Source: an uncultured Bacillota bacterium
Lineage (GTDB): Bacteria > Bacillota_I > Bacilli_A > Erysipelotrichales > Erysipelotrichaceae
Assembly: GCA_946619805.1 (NCBI GenBank)
Contig: CAMOMM010000055.1
Coordinates: forward strand, 1 to 6,487
Direction of reading: 5' to 3'
DNA: 6,487 nucleotides
This document shows positions 1-6,487 of this stretch, one piece after another. Each line of letters starts with the position of its first letter. Within the stretch, counting starts at the first letter, position 1. The translations under genes were made by a program, and so were the position numbers. The notes beneath the pieces are model-generated. The model was not told the origin of the DNA. It made no database searches and worked only from the letters and a program-made list of their open reading frames with translations.

Positions 1-1021
1 TTATCCCGTTGCTGCCCACAGGAACCTTCCGGGCCTCTTCATCGAGCTGACGGTAGACACTGATTCCCTTATTCTCCAGATCCCTGCAGAATTCCCTGCG
101 GAACCATTTCAGAATGCTGCCGGTGGAACTCTGAGCCACATAATCCGTGTAATATCCTCTTAACAGGTTATCCGGTCCATTGTTGGATCCCTCAGGATTA
201 AGCAGAGGCTTCTTATTGAGGGCCATGGCCAGGTTGCTGCTGCCGGCGATCATGGCGATCTTTCCCGGGCAGTTAACACCCATGCCCAGTACTCCGATGC
301 TGCTGTCAACGCCGCCCTGTGCAATCGGAATACCTGCCTGAAGACCCAGGAAATCAGCCGCTTCTTCCGACAGTTCTCCAACCCTGTCAGCGACTCGGAA
401 AACTCTTTCTGAAGGGAATCTGGCGATTGCTTCCGATATATCCAAAGCCTCGTAAATCCTGCCGGAAAAGCCTTTATTTACGTTATAACCCCAGTTGCAG
501 GCGGTATTTATGTTCATGCACCAGCTGCCGGTAAGCCTGAAAGTCAGCCAGTCCTGATACTCGCAGAACACCTCTGCCCTGTCATAGTTATCTCTTTCGT
601 TTCGCTTCAGCCAGGCCAGTTTCGGCGGCATCCATTCCGCTGAATAGAACTCTCCGGTCTTTTCCAGCAGCTGATCTGCTTCCTTCTGGGCTCTGACATC
701 CATCCAGATGATACACGGTCTGACCGGTGTACCGTCCTTAAGGCACAGAACCACACTGGTACAGGTGGTATCAGCTGCGATGGCGGCAATTCTTTTCCTG
801 GCCATAGGCACCTTATCCATGGCACCATCAACGGCCTGTTTCAAGCCATTCCACCAGTCGGCAGGATCCTGCTCAGCCCAGCCTGGATGAGGGTGTACCG
901 TAGGATAGTCGGCAGAGGAAAAAGCCAGGCATTTTCCCGTAAAGTCATACAGTCCGACTCTGATGGAACCGGTACCGCCGTCTATTCCCATTAATATGTC
1001 TTTATTACTGCCTCCGGGCAC
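1..1021 (-). CDS. FGGY-family carbohydrate kinase (ribulokinase-like), 3' end cut by window edge
   Basis: Cytoplasmic sugar kinase that would phosphorylate a pentose, pentulose or related sugar with ATP. The reading frame is open for 340 codons from the GTG at 1021 to the left edge; family members are about 500 residues, so roughly the last third is missing. Visible: the N-terminal phosphate-binding strand and loop GIDGGTGSIR (residues 12-21), the substrate-region motif WMDVRAQKEA (106-115), the EWMPPKLAWLK segment (129-139) typical of AraB-like FGGY kinases, the catalytic-base motif GGVDSS (236-241, Asp239), and AGSSNLAMAL (259-268) of the second ATPase domain. Start choice: an ATG at 991 would begin directly at the GID motif, losing the first beta strand, and has no well-spaced Shine-Dalgarno. 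The GTG at 1021 has GGAGG six bases upstream and restores that strand (KDILMGID), overlapping the upstream gene by 17 bases. It is co-transcribed with the BtpA-like gene. The substrate is not determinable; 'ribulokinase-like' describes the subfamily only. Confidence 0.88.
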   Translation of the reverse strand, partial: MPGGSNKDILMGIDGGTGSIRVGLYDFTGKCLAFSSADYPTVHPHPGWAEQDPADWWNGLKQAVDGAMDKVPMARKRIAAIAADTTCTSVVLCLKDGTPVRPCIIWMDVRAQKEADQLLEKTGEFYSAEWMPPKLAWLKRNERDNYDRAEVFCEYQDWLTFRLTGSWCMNINTACNWGYNVNKGFSGRIYEALDISEAIARFPSERVFRVADRVGELSEEAADFLGLQAGIPIAQGGVDSSIGVLGMGVNCPGKIAMIAGSSNLAMALNKKPLLNPEGSNNGPDNLLRGYYTDYVAQSSTGSILKWFRREFCRDLENKGISVYRQLDEEARKVPVGSNGI

Positions 1022-1817
1022 GGGCTGCCTCCATGAAGGTCACGACTCTTTCATAATCAACGAAATTGTCAAACTTTCCGTCTTTCTTGAAGGTGGTGCC
1101 GACAATGGCTCCATCGGCGATAGCCAGCTGATCCCTGATGGTTTCAGGCCTGCAGCCGGTATTGCAGAAAACATAGGTATCAGGCAAAGCTGCCTTTACT
1201 CTGGCCAGTATCTGATTATCGGTAGCCACACCGGCCGTTAATCCCGATACCAGGATGGCATCAGGCTTGCAGTTGAAATTGGTGCTCTTGGCTATCTCGG
1301 CAACATCTCTGCCTCCCAGATAAACAGCACTTTCAGGATAGATGTTATACAGCAGTCTGCACTTATCCCGGATCCCCAGTTCTGCTCTGTGTCTGACTAC
1401 TGAGCCGGCATCGTTATTCCATAAGCCCAGATCACTGGCATAGACACCGTTAATTACTTCCCTGACAAAACAGGCACCGGTTGCCGCCGCCAGATCCAGA
1501 CTGGCATATGGATCCCATAACATGTTGACCCCGAAAGGAACCTTGATTTCCGGCATCAGCTGACCGATTACTCTGGCCATGGCCGCCGTACATTCGGTTC
1601 TTACTTTAGTCATATATGGGAGAGAGAATTCATTGGAAAACATTACGGCATCGACCCCGCCCTTCTGCAGAGCCATCAGATCCTCGTAGGCTTTCTGAAC
1701 TACCCAGTCCATGCCTTTTTCCCTGTCATATCCCGGATCACCAGGCAGGGCTCTGACATGACACATTGCGATTATCGGTTTTTCGGTACCGAACACTTCT
1801 TTTGCCCAAGTCATCAT
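1005..1817 (-). CDS. BtpA/SgcQ-family TIM-barrel protein
   Basis: A 270-residue protein of the BtpA family, named after cyanobacterial BtpA (needed for photosystem I accumulation) and including E. coli SgcQ. The biochemical activity of the family is poorly defined. In non-photosynthetic bacteria its members usually sit in sugar operons. Visible motifs, in order: PIIAMCHVRALPGDPGY (14-30), the family's opening strand and loop; GGVDAVMFSNE (53-63); PFGVNMLWD (94-102); GACFVREVINGVYASDLGLW (114-133); AILVSGLTAG (187-196); and a C-terminal GAIVGTTFKKDGKFDNFVD (236-254) that resembles a phosphate-binding end of a beta/alpha barrel. The length is normal, with no signal peptide or membrane segment. 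Two ATG codons are adjacent (1817 and 1814); the first is nine bases from AGGAGG and the second twelve, so I take the first. It is the first gene of the leftward operon, with the FGGY kinase overlapping its end. E. coli SgcQ is annotated as a putative nucleoside triphosphatase, which I would not transfer here. Confidence 0.9.
   Translation of the reverse strand: MMTWAKEVFGTEKPIIAMCHVRALPGDPGYDREKGMDWVVQKAYEDLMALQKGGVDAVMFSNEFSLPYMTKVRTECTAAMARVIGQLMPEIKVPFGVNMLWDPYASLDLAAATGACFVREVINGVYASDLGLWNNDAGSVVRHRAELGIRDKCRLLYNIYPESAVYLGGRDVAEIAKSTNFNCKPDAILVSGLTAGVATDNQILARVKAALPDTYVFCNTGCRPETIRDQLAIADGAIVGTTFKKDGKFDNFVDYERVVTFMEAARARRQ
1028..1032 (-). promoter_or_regulatory. Ribosome binding site deciding the kinase GTG start
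   Basis: GGAGG on the minus strand lies inside the last codons of the BtpA-like gene, with a six-base spacer to the in-frame GTG at 1021-1019. A second GGAGG at 1015-1011 is 19 bases from the first ATG (991), too far to serve it well. The first GGAGG with the GTG is therefore the better start signal. The overlap with the upstream stop (1007-1005) suggests translational coupling, which is inference. Confidence 0.55.
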
Positions 1818-1826
1818 AAAAGTTAT

Positions 1827-1832
1827 CCTCCT
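1827..1832 (-). promoter_or_regulatory. Ribosome binding site of the BtpA-like gene
   Basis: A perfect AGGAGG on the minus strand, nine bases before the ATG at 1817. It supports that start and strong translation. Confidence 0.8.
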
Positions 1833-1846
1833 GCTATGTATTGTTG

Positions 1847-1875
1847 ATCATATAGTGTGTGTTCCAGATGGTCCA
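1847..1875 (-). promoter_or_regulatory. Candidate sigma-A promoter of the leftward sugar operon
   Basis: On the minus strand, TGGACC (1875-1870, four of six to TTGACA) is followed by a 17-base spacer and TATGAT (1852-1847, five of six to TATAAT). Transcription would start near 1840, leaving a leader of about 23 bases with the AGGAGG inside it. The weak -35 box would suit an activated or otherwise regulated promoter, which is inference. The box assignment is by eye. Confidence 0.5.
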
Positions 1876-1883
1876 CTCATTCA

Positions 1884-1896
1884 TGTATAGTTTACA
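1884..1896. promoter_or_regulatory. Candidate operator, TGTA-N5-TACA dyad
   Basis: The 13-base imperfect palindrome TGTATAGTTTACA pairs at five of its six symmetric positions. Its right half lies within the -35 box of the rightward promoter, and the whole dyad sits just upstream of the leftward -35 box. It could therefore let one regulator act on both transcripts. The shape resembles GntR-type sites, but no regulator gene is in the window and a short AT-rich dyad can occur by chance. Confidence 0.3.
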
Positions 1897-1919
1897 ACAA
1901 CAGGGCCAAAAGGTACAAT
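1891..1919 (+). promoter_or_regulatory. Candidate sigma-A promoter of the M42 gene
   Basis: TTTACA (1891-1896) and TACAAT (1914-1919) each match the consensus at five of six positions, with the optimal 17-base spacer. Transcription would start near 1926, giving a leader of about 40 bases. This is the best promoter match in the window, and it stands back to back with the leftward promoter without overlapping it. Confidence 0.65.
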
Positions 1920-1951
1920 TAAGGCGTGAAAACAAGTATGATAATTACGGG

Positions 1952-1957
1952 AAGGAG
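1952..1957 (+). promoter_or_regulatory. Ribosome binding site of the M42 gene
   Basis: AAGGAG with an eight-base spacer to the ATG at 1966. It fixes that start. Confidence 0.8.
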
Positions 1958-1965
1958 CTACGGAA

Positions 1966-3066
1966 ATGACTCTCGATAAGATCAAGAAAACACTCAGAGA
2001 ATACATGGCGATCCCGAGACTGTCAGGCTACGAAAAGGAAATGGCCTACAGACTCGCAGATGATATGAAGAAGTACACTGATGAAGTGCACATTGACCGA
2101 ATCGGCAACTGTATTGCCACATTCAGAGGCAGTCAGAGCGAAACCCCTGCCCTGATGGTGTTTGCCCATATGGATGTGATCGGCTTCATCATCACCAGGA
2201 TCGATCCGGACGGTTTCATCTTTGTAGATCGAATGGGCGGGGTTCCGGAAAAGGTTCTTCCGGGAACACCGGTAAGAGTAGGTTCGGAAGACGGCACGTA
2301 TCATAACGGCGTCTTTGGTACAAAGGCCTATCACATCATGTCCGCACGGGAAAAGGAAAAGGCTGATCCGATTTCTTCCCTGTTCATAGATGTAGGAGCC
2401 AGCTGTGCTCAGGATCTCTATGATGCCGGCATTCATGTCGGCTGTCCGGTACTGTACGGTCAGGCTTATTATGAGCTGATGAATGACAGAGTATCGGGAA
2501 GCTACATTGATGCCGCTGCCGGAATGTGCAACCTCATTCAGATTGCCGAGCATCTGAAAAAGAATCCGCCTAAGACCACTGTCCATCTGGTAGGAACGGT
2601 CTGGGAAGAATTCTCAGCCAGAGGAGCCATGATTGCCCAGAGGACAGCCCATACCGACATGGCTATTTCCATACTGGGACCGGGAGCCGCCGATACTCCT
2701 GATCAGAGAGGCAAAGTCAGCAACGTTTCAATGCATAACGGTGTCGGTGTGACAATGTTCAATTTCCATGGCAAGGGAACCCTCAACGGCAACATAATCC
2801 ACAAGGGAATGTTTGAACTGCTGAAAAAGACAGCTGCCGAAAAAGGCATTCCAATTCAGCGTCAGGCAGCCAGAGGCGCCCTGTCAGATACAGCTTACCT
2901 GGCCCTGGAAAATGAAGGGATCCCATGCATGGATCTCGGCACACCTGACCGATACAGCCATTCAACTCTGGAAGTCATCGATACCAGAGATCTGATGCAG
3001 ACCGGTGAACTGCTGTGCGGCTTCATTGACAATCTGACCCCGGACTTCAATACCGACAGATATTAA
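1966..3066 (+). CDS. M42-family metallopeptidase-like protein (SgcX/FrvX-like) with altered metal site
   Basis: A 366-residue cytoplasmic protein of the M42 family. Its relatives are dinuclear-metal aminopeptidases that form large tetrahedral complexes; some members are annotated as endoglucanase or deblocking aminopeptidase. Seen: AHMDVIG (67-73) with ligand His68 and Asp70; the PDZ-like-insert region with GGVPEKVLPGTPVRV (91-105); IDVGAS (141-146); the bridging Asp182 in SYIDAAAGM; VWEEFSARGA (212-221) with general base Glu214 and ligand Glu215; DTPD (243-246); and ligand His332 in RYSHSTLEVIDTRD. Length and order are normal for the family. Odd: the canonical second-site Asp, 22 residues after the ligand Glu (Asp235 in Pyrococcus TET numbering), is Leu237 here, in DMAISILG. 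The usual D-D/N-R after the bridging Asp is D-A-A. Activity on peptides is therefore uncertain. It is monocistronic, divergent from the BtpA-like and kinase operon, and ends in a bidirectional terminator. E. coli pairs an M42 protein (SgcX) with SgcQ, so a sugar-linked role is plausible. Confidence 0.9.
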   Translation: MTLDKIKKTLREYMAIPRLSGYEKEMAYRLADDMKKYTDEVHIDRIGNCIATFRGSQSETPALMVFAHMDVIGFIITRIDPDGFIFVDRMGGVPEKVLPGTPVRVGSEDGTYHNGVFGTKAYHIMSAREKEKADPISSLFIDVGASCAQDLYDAGIHVGCPVLYGQAYYELMNDRVSGSYIDAAAGMCNLIQIAEHLKKNPPKTTVHLVGTVWEEFSARGAMIAQRTAHTDMAISILGPGAADTPDQRGKVSNVSMHNGVGVTMFNFHGKGTLNGNIIHKGMFELLKKTAAEKGIPIQRQAARGALSDTAYLALENEGIPCMDLGTPDRYSHSTLEVIDTRDLMQTGELLCGFIDNLTPDFNTDRY

Positions 3067-3067
3067 T

Positions 3068-3102
3068 CACACAAAAACGGCCATTACGGCCGTTTTAGTG
3101 TG
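3068..3102. terminator. Bidirectional Rho-independent terminator
   Basis: A hairpin between the convergent M42 and lon genes. The nine-base-pair inner stem AAAACGGCC/GGCCGTTTT (3074-3082 and 3088-3096) encloses the loop ATTAC, and after one A-A mismatch the outer CACAC/GTGTG (3068-3072 and 3098-3102) extends it. Read rightward it ends in TTTT, and leftward in TTTTT, so it can end both transcripts. It starts two bases after the M42 stop and lies 14 bases beyond the lon stop. Confidence 0.85.
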
Positions 3103-3115
3103 CTTTGAAAGCAGA

Positions 3116-5443
3116 TTACTTGTTTAAGGCGAGATTGAGAACCTCATCCACATTTGTTACCGGGACGAATTCCATGGATTTTCTGACTGTTTCAGGGATG
3201 TCATCCAGATCCTTCAGATTCTTCTGCGGCAGGATGATCTTATGAATGTCACTGCGGTAAGCAGCCATGGACTTTTCTCTTAAGCCCCCGATCGGAAGTA
3301 CATTACCTCTTAATGTAACTTCACCGGTCATGGCTAAGGTACTTGATACCGGTCTGTGAGTCAGGGCACTGACCACAGCGGTCGTCAGGGTAATTCCGGC
3401 ACTTGGGCCATCCTTAGGTACGGCACCTTCCGGTACGTGAATGTGAATGTCGTGAGATTCGAAGAACTTCGGATCAATGCCGTATTTTTCAGCATTGCTC
3501 TTGACGTAACCGACAGCGATGGTGGCGGATTCCTTCATGACATCACCGAGTGATCCGGTAATGATCAGACCGCCCTTTCCTTCAAAGTAGGTCACTTCGA
3601 TCGGCAGGATGTCCCCGCCGAACTGGGTATAAGCCAGGCCAGTGGCAACACCTATCTGATCCTGCTGTTCCTTTTCACCGTATTCGTAGATTTCCTTGCC
3701 CAGCCACTGCTGAATGAGTTCCTTTGTGACCGTTACGCTTTCATTTTCGCCCTTGGTATAGGCCAGAGCGGTCTTGCGGCATAACTTGCCAATGGCTCTT
3801 TCCAGCTGTCTGACACCGGCTTCTCTGGTGTAATGACGGATGATGTAGAGCAGTTCCTCTTCACCAATCGTGAACATTTCCTTTTTGAGGCCGTTGGCAT
3901 CAAGTTCCTTCTGGATCAGATGTTCCAGGGCAATGTGCATCTTTTCGTCTTCAGTATATGAAGACATTTCGATGATTTCCAGTCTGTCTCTTAAGGCATC
4001 TGGAATTGAATACAGGTCATTGGCTGTGGCAATGAATAATACCTTTGACAGGTCATATGGTTCTTCAATGTAGTTGTCGGAGAACTGATAGTTCTGTTCA
4101 GGGTCAAGCACTTCCAGCATGGCACTGCTTGGATCGCCTTTATAGTCAGAACCGAGCTTGTCGATCTCATCGATCAGGAAGACCGGATTGACGGTACCGG
4201 CGCGCTTCATGCCCTGAATGATACGTCCAGGCATGGAGCCCAGATAGGTTCTTCTGTGGCCTCTGATCTCAGCTTCGTCTCTGACACCGCCCAGCGATAT
4301 CTTGACGAACTTACGGTCCAGGGCTCTGGCAATGCTCTTGGCCAGGGAGGTCTTTCCGACTCCCGGAGGCCCGGCCAGACACAGAATAGGTGCATTCAGT
4401 GAATTGGTAAGCTTCTTTACGGCGATGTATTCCAGCACTCTTTCCTTTGGCTTTTCCAGACCGTAATGGTCTTCTTCCAGAATGCGGGATATTTCGTTGA
4501 TGTCAGATCTGTCTTCAGACTGCTGCCACCAAGGAACCTTTTCGATCCAGTCGAGGTAGGTTCTGATGACGGCTGCTTCCGGTGAACCGCCGGACATCAT
4601 TTCCAGTCTGTTGAGTTCATCGGATACCTTTTTCTTGACGTTTTCCGGATAAGGATTGTTTTCAAATCTTTCCCTTAAGGCATCAAGGTCATTGGCATCA
4701 CCGGGATCATCACCCAGTTCTCTTTTAATGGCTTTCAGTCTTTCTCTGAGATAATACTCTTTCTGGCTTTCATCAATGCTGTCCTTGACCTTTTCGTTGA
4801 TGTCGTTTTCAACCTGCTTGATCTCACGGGAAACCGCAAACTGATGCAGGATCAGAACGAGTCTGTCATTGACATCAAGTGCTTCCAGGATCTCCTGGCG
4901 GTCAGCCAGAGGCATAGGAAGGTACTGTCCGAACTGGTCAGCCAGCACAACACTGCTGACACCGCTGGAAAGGTGGTTTATCAGTTCCTTAGGAACGGCG
5001 CCGAAGTTCGGAGAGATCTGTTCGAATTCCTCGATGACTCTCTTGACCAGGACGCTTTCCTGTCTGTCATCACCATAGATGTCTTCGACAACGGTGATGT
5101 TGGCGGTAAACATGGCAGGATCATTGGTAATGGTGTTCCGCTGAGCTCTGGCGATGCCATGGAATTTCACTTTCATGATACCGCTGTCCTGACGGACATG
5201 CTTAATGGAGCACAGCGTACCAAAGCTGTACATGTCATTTACGTCAGGATCTTCGACCATGACGTCCTTCTGGGTGACGACCCAGATCATTGATTCATAA
5301 CTTTCTCTTGCTTTGTTAAGAGCGTTTACACTCTTCTTTCTTCCCACATCGATCACGATGTCCTGACCAGGGAAAATGATGACTCCTCTGGTGCAGATAA
5401 CCGGGAAGGGAACATTGTTATACATTTCAGAATATAAACTCAT
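3116..5443 (-). CDS. lon: ATP-dependent Lon protease (LonA)
   Basis: Cytoplasmic ATP-dependent serine protease, a hexameric ring that unfolds and degrades misfolded and regulatory proteins. It has 775 residues, the usual bacterial LonA length. Domains: N-terminal LON substrate-recognition domain (about 10-205, with VIIFPG at 21-26), a coiled-coil and helical linker (about 205-320), an AAA+ module, and the C-terminal protease domain (about 595-775). Seen: Walker A GPPGVGKT (358-365), Walker B VFLIDEID (421-428), sensor-1 ATAND (472-476), arginine finger in RDRLEI (485-490), sensor-2 GVRQLERA (543-550), and the catalytic dyad Ser681 in PKDGPSAG and Lys724 in GGLREKS. All key residues are intact. 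The ATG at 5443 has AAGGAG (5458-5453) nine bases upstream. The 49-base gap to tig holds only a weak stem without a T-run, so the two are probably co-transcribed. I saw no CtsR or CIRCE operator and no convincing promoter of its own; heat control would have to come from further upstream. Confidence 0.98.
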   Translation of the reverse strand: MSLYSEMYNNVPFPVICTRGVIIFPGQDIVIDVGRKKSVNALNKARESYESMIWVVTQKDVMVEDPDVNDMYSFGTLCSIKHVRQDSGIMKVKFHGIARAQRNTITNDPAMFTANITVVEDIYGDDRQESVLVKRVIEEFEQISPNFGAVPKELINHLSSGVSSVVLADQFGQYLPMPLADRQEILEALDVNDRLVLILHQFAVSREIKQVENDINEKVKDSIDESQKEYYLRERLKAIKRELGDDPGDANDLDALRERFENNPYPENVKKKVSDELNRLEMMSGGSPEAAVIRTYLDWIEKVPWWQQSEDRSDINEISRILEEDHYGLEKPKERVLEYIAVKKLTNSLNAPILCLAGPPGVGKTSLAKSIARALDRKFVKISLGGVRDEAEIRGHRRTYLGSMPGRIIQGMKRAGTVNPVFLIDEIDKLGSDYKGDPSSAMLEVLDPEQNYQFSDNYIEEPYDLSKVLFIATANDLYSIPDALRDRLEIIEMSSYTEDEKMHIALEHLIQKELDANGLKKEMFTIGEEELLYIIRHYTREAGVRQLERAIGKLCRKTALAYTKGENESVTVTKELIQQWLGKEIYEYGEKEQQDQIGVATGLAYTQFGGDILPIEVTYFEGKGGLIITGSLGDVMKESATIAVGYVKSNAEKYGIDPKFFESHDIHIHVPEGAVPKDGPSAGITLTTAVVSALTHRPVSSTLAMTGEVTLRGNVLPIGGLREKSMAAYRSDIHKIILPQKNLKDLDDIPETVRKSMEFVPVTNVDEVLNLALNK

Positions 5444-5452
5444 TTATTTACG

Positions 5453-5458
5453 CTCCTT
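5453..5458 (-). promoter_or_regulatory. Ribosome binding site of lon
   Basis: AAGGAG on the minus strand, nine bases before the ATG at 5443, inside the short tig-lon gap. Confidence 0.75.
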
Positions 5459-5492
5459 TCAAGGCAGGAACCGTAGACTGCTGGTTTCCGGA

Positions 5493-6487
5493 TTATTTCT
5501 TCAGAGCTTCCAAAGTCTTGCGCATTTTCAGGTCATCAGACAGATAAGTATCCGGTACTAATTCCTTGATCTTCTCTACTTCCATGCCATACTGTTTGGC
5601 CATTGCTTCGTATTCTTCAGCAACTTCCTCATCTTTGACTTCAATGTTCATGTCGCTGCCAATGGCTTCCAGAATCAGTCTGATTCTTACTTTCTTTTCA
5701 GCTTCAGGTCTTAACTGTTCCTTGAAGCCCTTTTCATCTGTACCCATGATTCTGTAGTACATATCCATATTGAGTCCCTGCTGCCTGATCCTGTTGGTAT
5801 AGTCATTGAATGTATTCTCTGTTTCATCAGCGATCATGATTTCAGGGATTTCCACCTTGCATACTTCGCACAGATCATCGAGCAGCTTGTTGGTAGCCTT
5901 TTCTTCAGCTTCGGCCTTGCGCTGCTTCTTCATCTGTTCCTTCAGATGCTTGGTCAGTTCGTCAACGGTCTTGACGTTTTCATCGATGTTGACCTCAGCA
6001 ACGAACTCATCGTTTAATTCAGGTAATACCTTTTCCTTGATTCCATCTACCTTTACATGGAATACTACCGGCTGTCCTGCCAGTTCGGCTACACCGTAGT
6101 TTTCAGGGAAGGTTACGTTAATGTCCTTTTCTTCTTCGGCTTCCATGCCGACGATCTGTTCCTCAAATCCAGGAATGAAGCTTCCTGAACCGATTTCCAG
6201 CGGATACTCAACACCCTTGCCGCCTTCAAATGCGACGCCATCCTTGAATCCTTCAAAGTCGATTACGGCGATGTTGCCATTTTCAACCTTGCCCTCTTCC
6301 TTCAGGACTTCTTCAGCATGCTGAGCGCGGATGTTTTCGATTTCACGGTCAACATCCTTCTTCAGGACAGAGACCTTGTCTTCCTTGTATTCAACAGCCT
6401 TATAATCACCTAATTCAACATCAGGATAGACTGTTAACTTGAATACTAATGTGGCAGCATTTTCATCGATAGCTTCTACATCTAAAG
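5493..6487 (-). CDS. tig: Trigger factor, ribosome-associated chaperone and prolyl isomerase, 5' end cut by window edge
   Basis: Trigger factor binds at the ribosomal exit tunnel, shields nascent chains, and has peptidyl-prolyl cis-trans isomerase activity. The frame stays open from the right edge to the stop at 5493, giving 330 visible residues. Full proteins are about 430, so about 100 N-terminal residues, including the ribosome-docking motif, lie outside. Seen (numbering visible residues): the end of the N-terminal domain with VELGDYKAVE (23-32); an FKBP-type domain from NGNIAVIDFEGF (69-80) through IGSGSFIPGFEEQIVGM (98-114) to about 158, with FPENYG at 126-131; then the helical chaperone arms (about 160-330), rich in Glu and Lys, ending in LEALKK. 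A shorter reading starting at the internal Met114 (6146) would cut through the FKBP domain and is not the gene start. lon follows after 49 bases. In many Gram-positive bacteria clpX sits between the two, but not here. Confidence 0.96.
   Translation of the reverse strand, partial: LDVEAIDENAATLVFKLTVYPDVELGDYKAVEYKEDKVSVLKKDVDREIENIRAQHAEEVLKEEGKVENGNIAVIDFEGFKDGVAFEGGKGVEYPLEIGSGSFIPGFEEQIVGMEAEEEKDINVTFPENYGVAELAGQPVVFHVKVDGIKEKVLPELNDEFVAEVNIDENVKTVDELTKHLKEQMKKQRKAEAEEKATNKLLDDLCEVCKVEIPEIMIADETENTFNDYTNRIRQQGLNMDMYYRIMGTDEKGFKEQLRPEAEKKVRIRLILEAIGSDMNIEVKDEEVAEEYEAMAKQYGMEVEKIKELVPDTYLSDDLKMRKTLEALKK

Noticed and set aside
1..3. TTA at the left edge as a stop codon (TAA) for the kinase
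   Set aside because: It is out of frame: the kinase frame reads ATA at 4-2 and continues past the edge. At 340 residues the protein is also too short for an FGGY kinase.
1929..1945. TGAAAACAAGTATGATA as a CcpA cre site, and TATGAT (1937-1942) as a second -10 box
   Set aside because: Only the first half resembles cre and the central CG is absent. No -35 box lies at the right distance for the extra TATGAT.
2023..2586. Open frame of 187 codons on the minus strand inside the M42 gene
   Set aside because: It lies wholly opposite a gene with intact family motifs, its translation shows no recognisable domain, and it has no visible ribosome site. It is a shadow of codon usage.
4844..5293. Open frame of 149 codons on the plus strand opposite lon
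   Set aside because: It is antisense to the conserved N-terminal region of Lon, with no family resemblance and no promoter. It is explained as a by-product of lon codon composition.
5461..5492. Terminator between tig and lon
   Set aside because: Only a short imperfect GGAAACC/GGTTCC stem can form and no T-run follows, so read-through into lon is more likely.

Overview
The window looks like a chromosomal segment of a low-to-mid GC Gram-positive bacterium (Bacillota). This is inferred from strong AGGAGG/AAGGAG ribosome binding sites, a LonA of 775 residues, trigger factor directly upstream of lon, and FGGY kinase and M42 families common in gut Firmicutes. An Erysipelotrichia-like or Clostridia-like host is a guess that cannot be settled from this sequence. 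I see no tRNA or rRNA gene, insertion sequence, CRISPR array or phage gene, and coding density is high.

Left block (1-1817, minus strand): a carbohydrate operon. A BtpA/SgcQ-family TIM-barrel protein (1005-1817) is followed by an FGGY-family sugar kinase that overlaps its end and runs off the left edge. The kinase most likely starts at a GTG inside the upstream gene. The physiological sugar cannot be named from the sequence.

Middle (1818-3066): a 148-base divergent intergenic region with two back-to-back sigma-A-type promoter candidates. A TGTA-N5-TACA dyad overlaps the rightward -35 box. Rightward from it lies an M42-family metallopeptidase-like gene (1966-3066). BtpA/SgcQ plus an M42 protein is the same pair as sgcQ and sgcX of the E. 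coli sgc cluster, so both sides may serve one sugar or glycoconjugate pathway. The M42 protein keeps most metal-site residues, but has Leu where the family has an Asp ligand and lacks the usual Arg after the bridging Asp.

Right block (3067-6487): a bidirectional hairpin terminator separates the M42 gene from a convergent housekeeping block on the minus strand: trigger factor (tig, 5' end beyond the right edge), then lon. These are a ribosome-linked chaperone and an ATP-dependent protease of protein quality control. No clpX lies between them.

No clearly new defence or mobile system is present. The points most worth a second look are the altered M42 metal site, the SgcQ/FGGY/M42 association with its shared control region, and the overlapping GTG start of the kinase.
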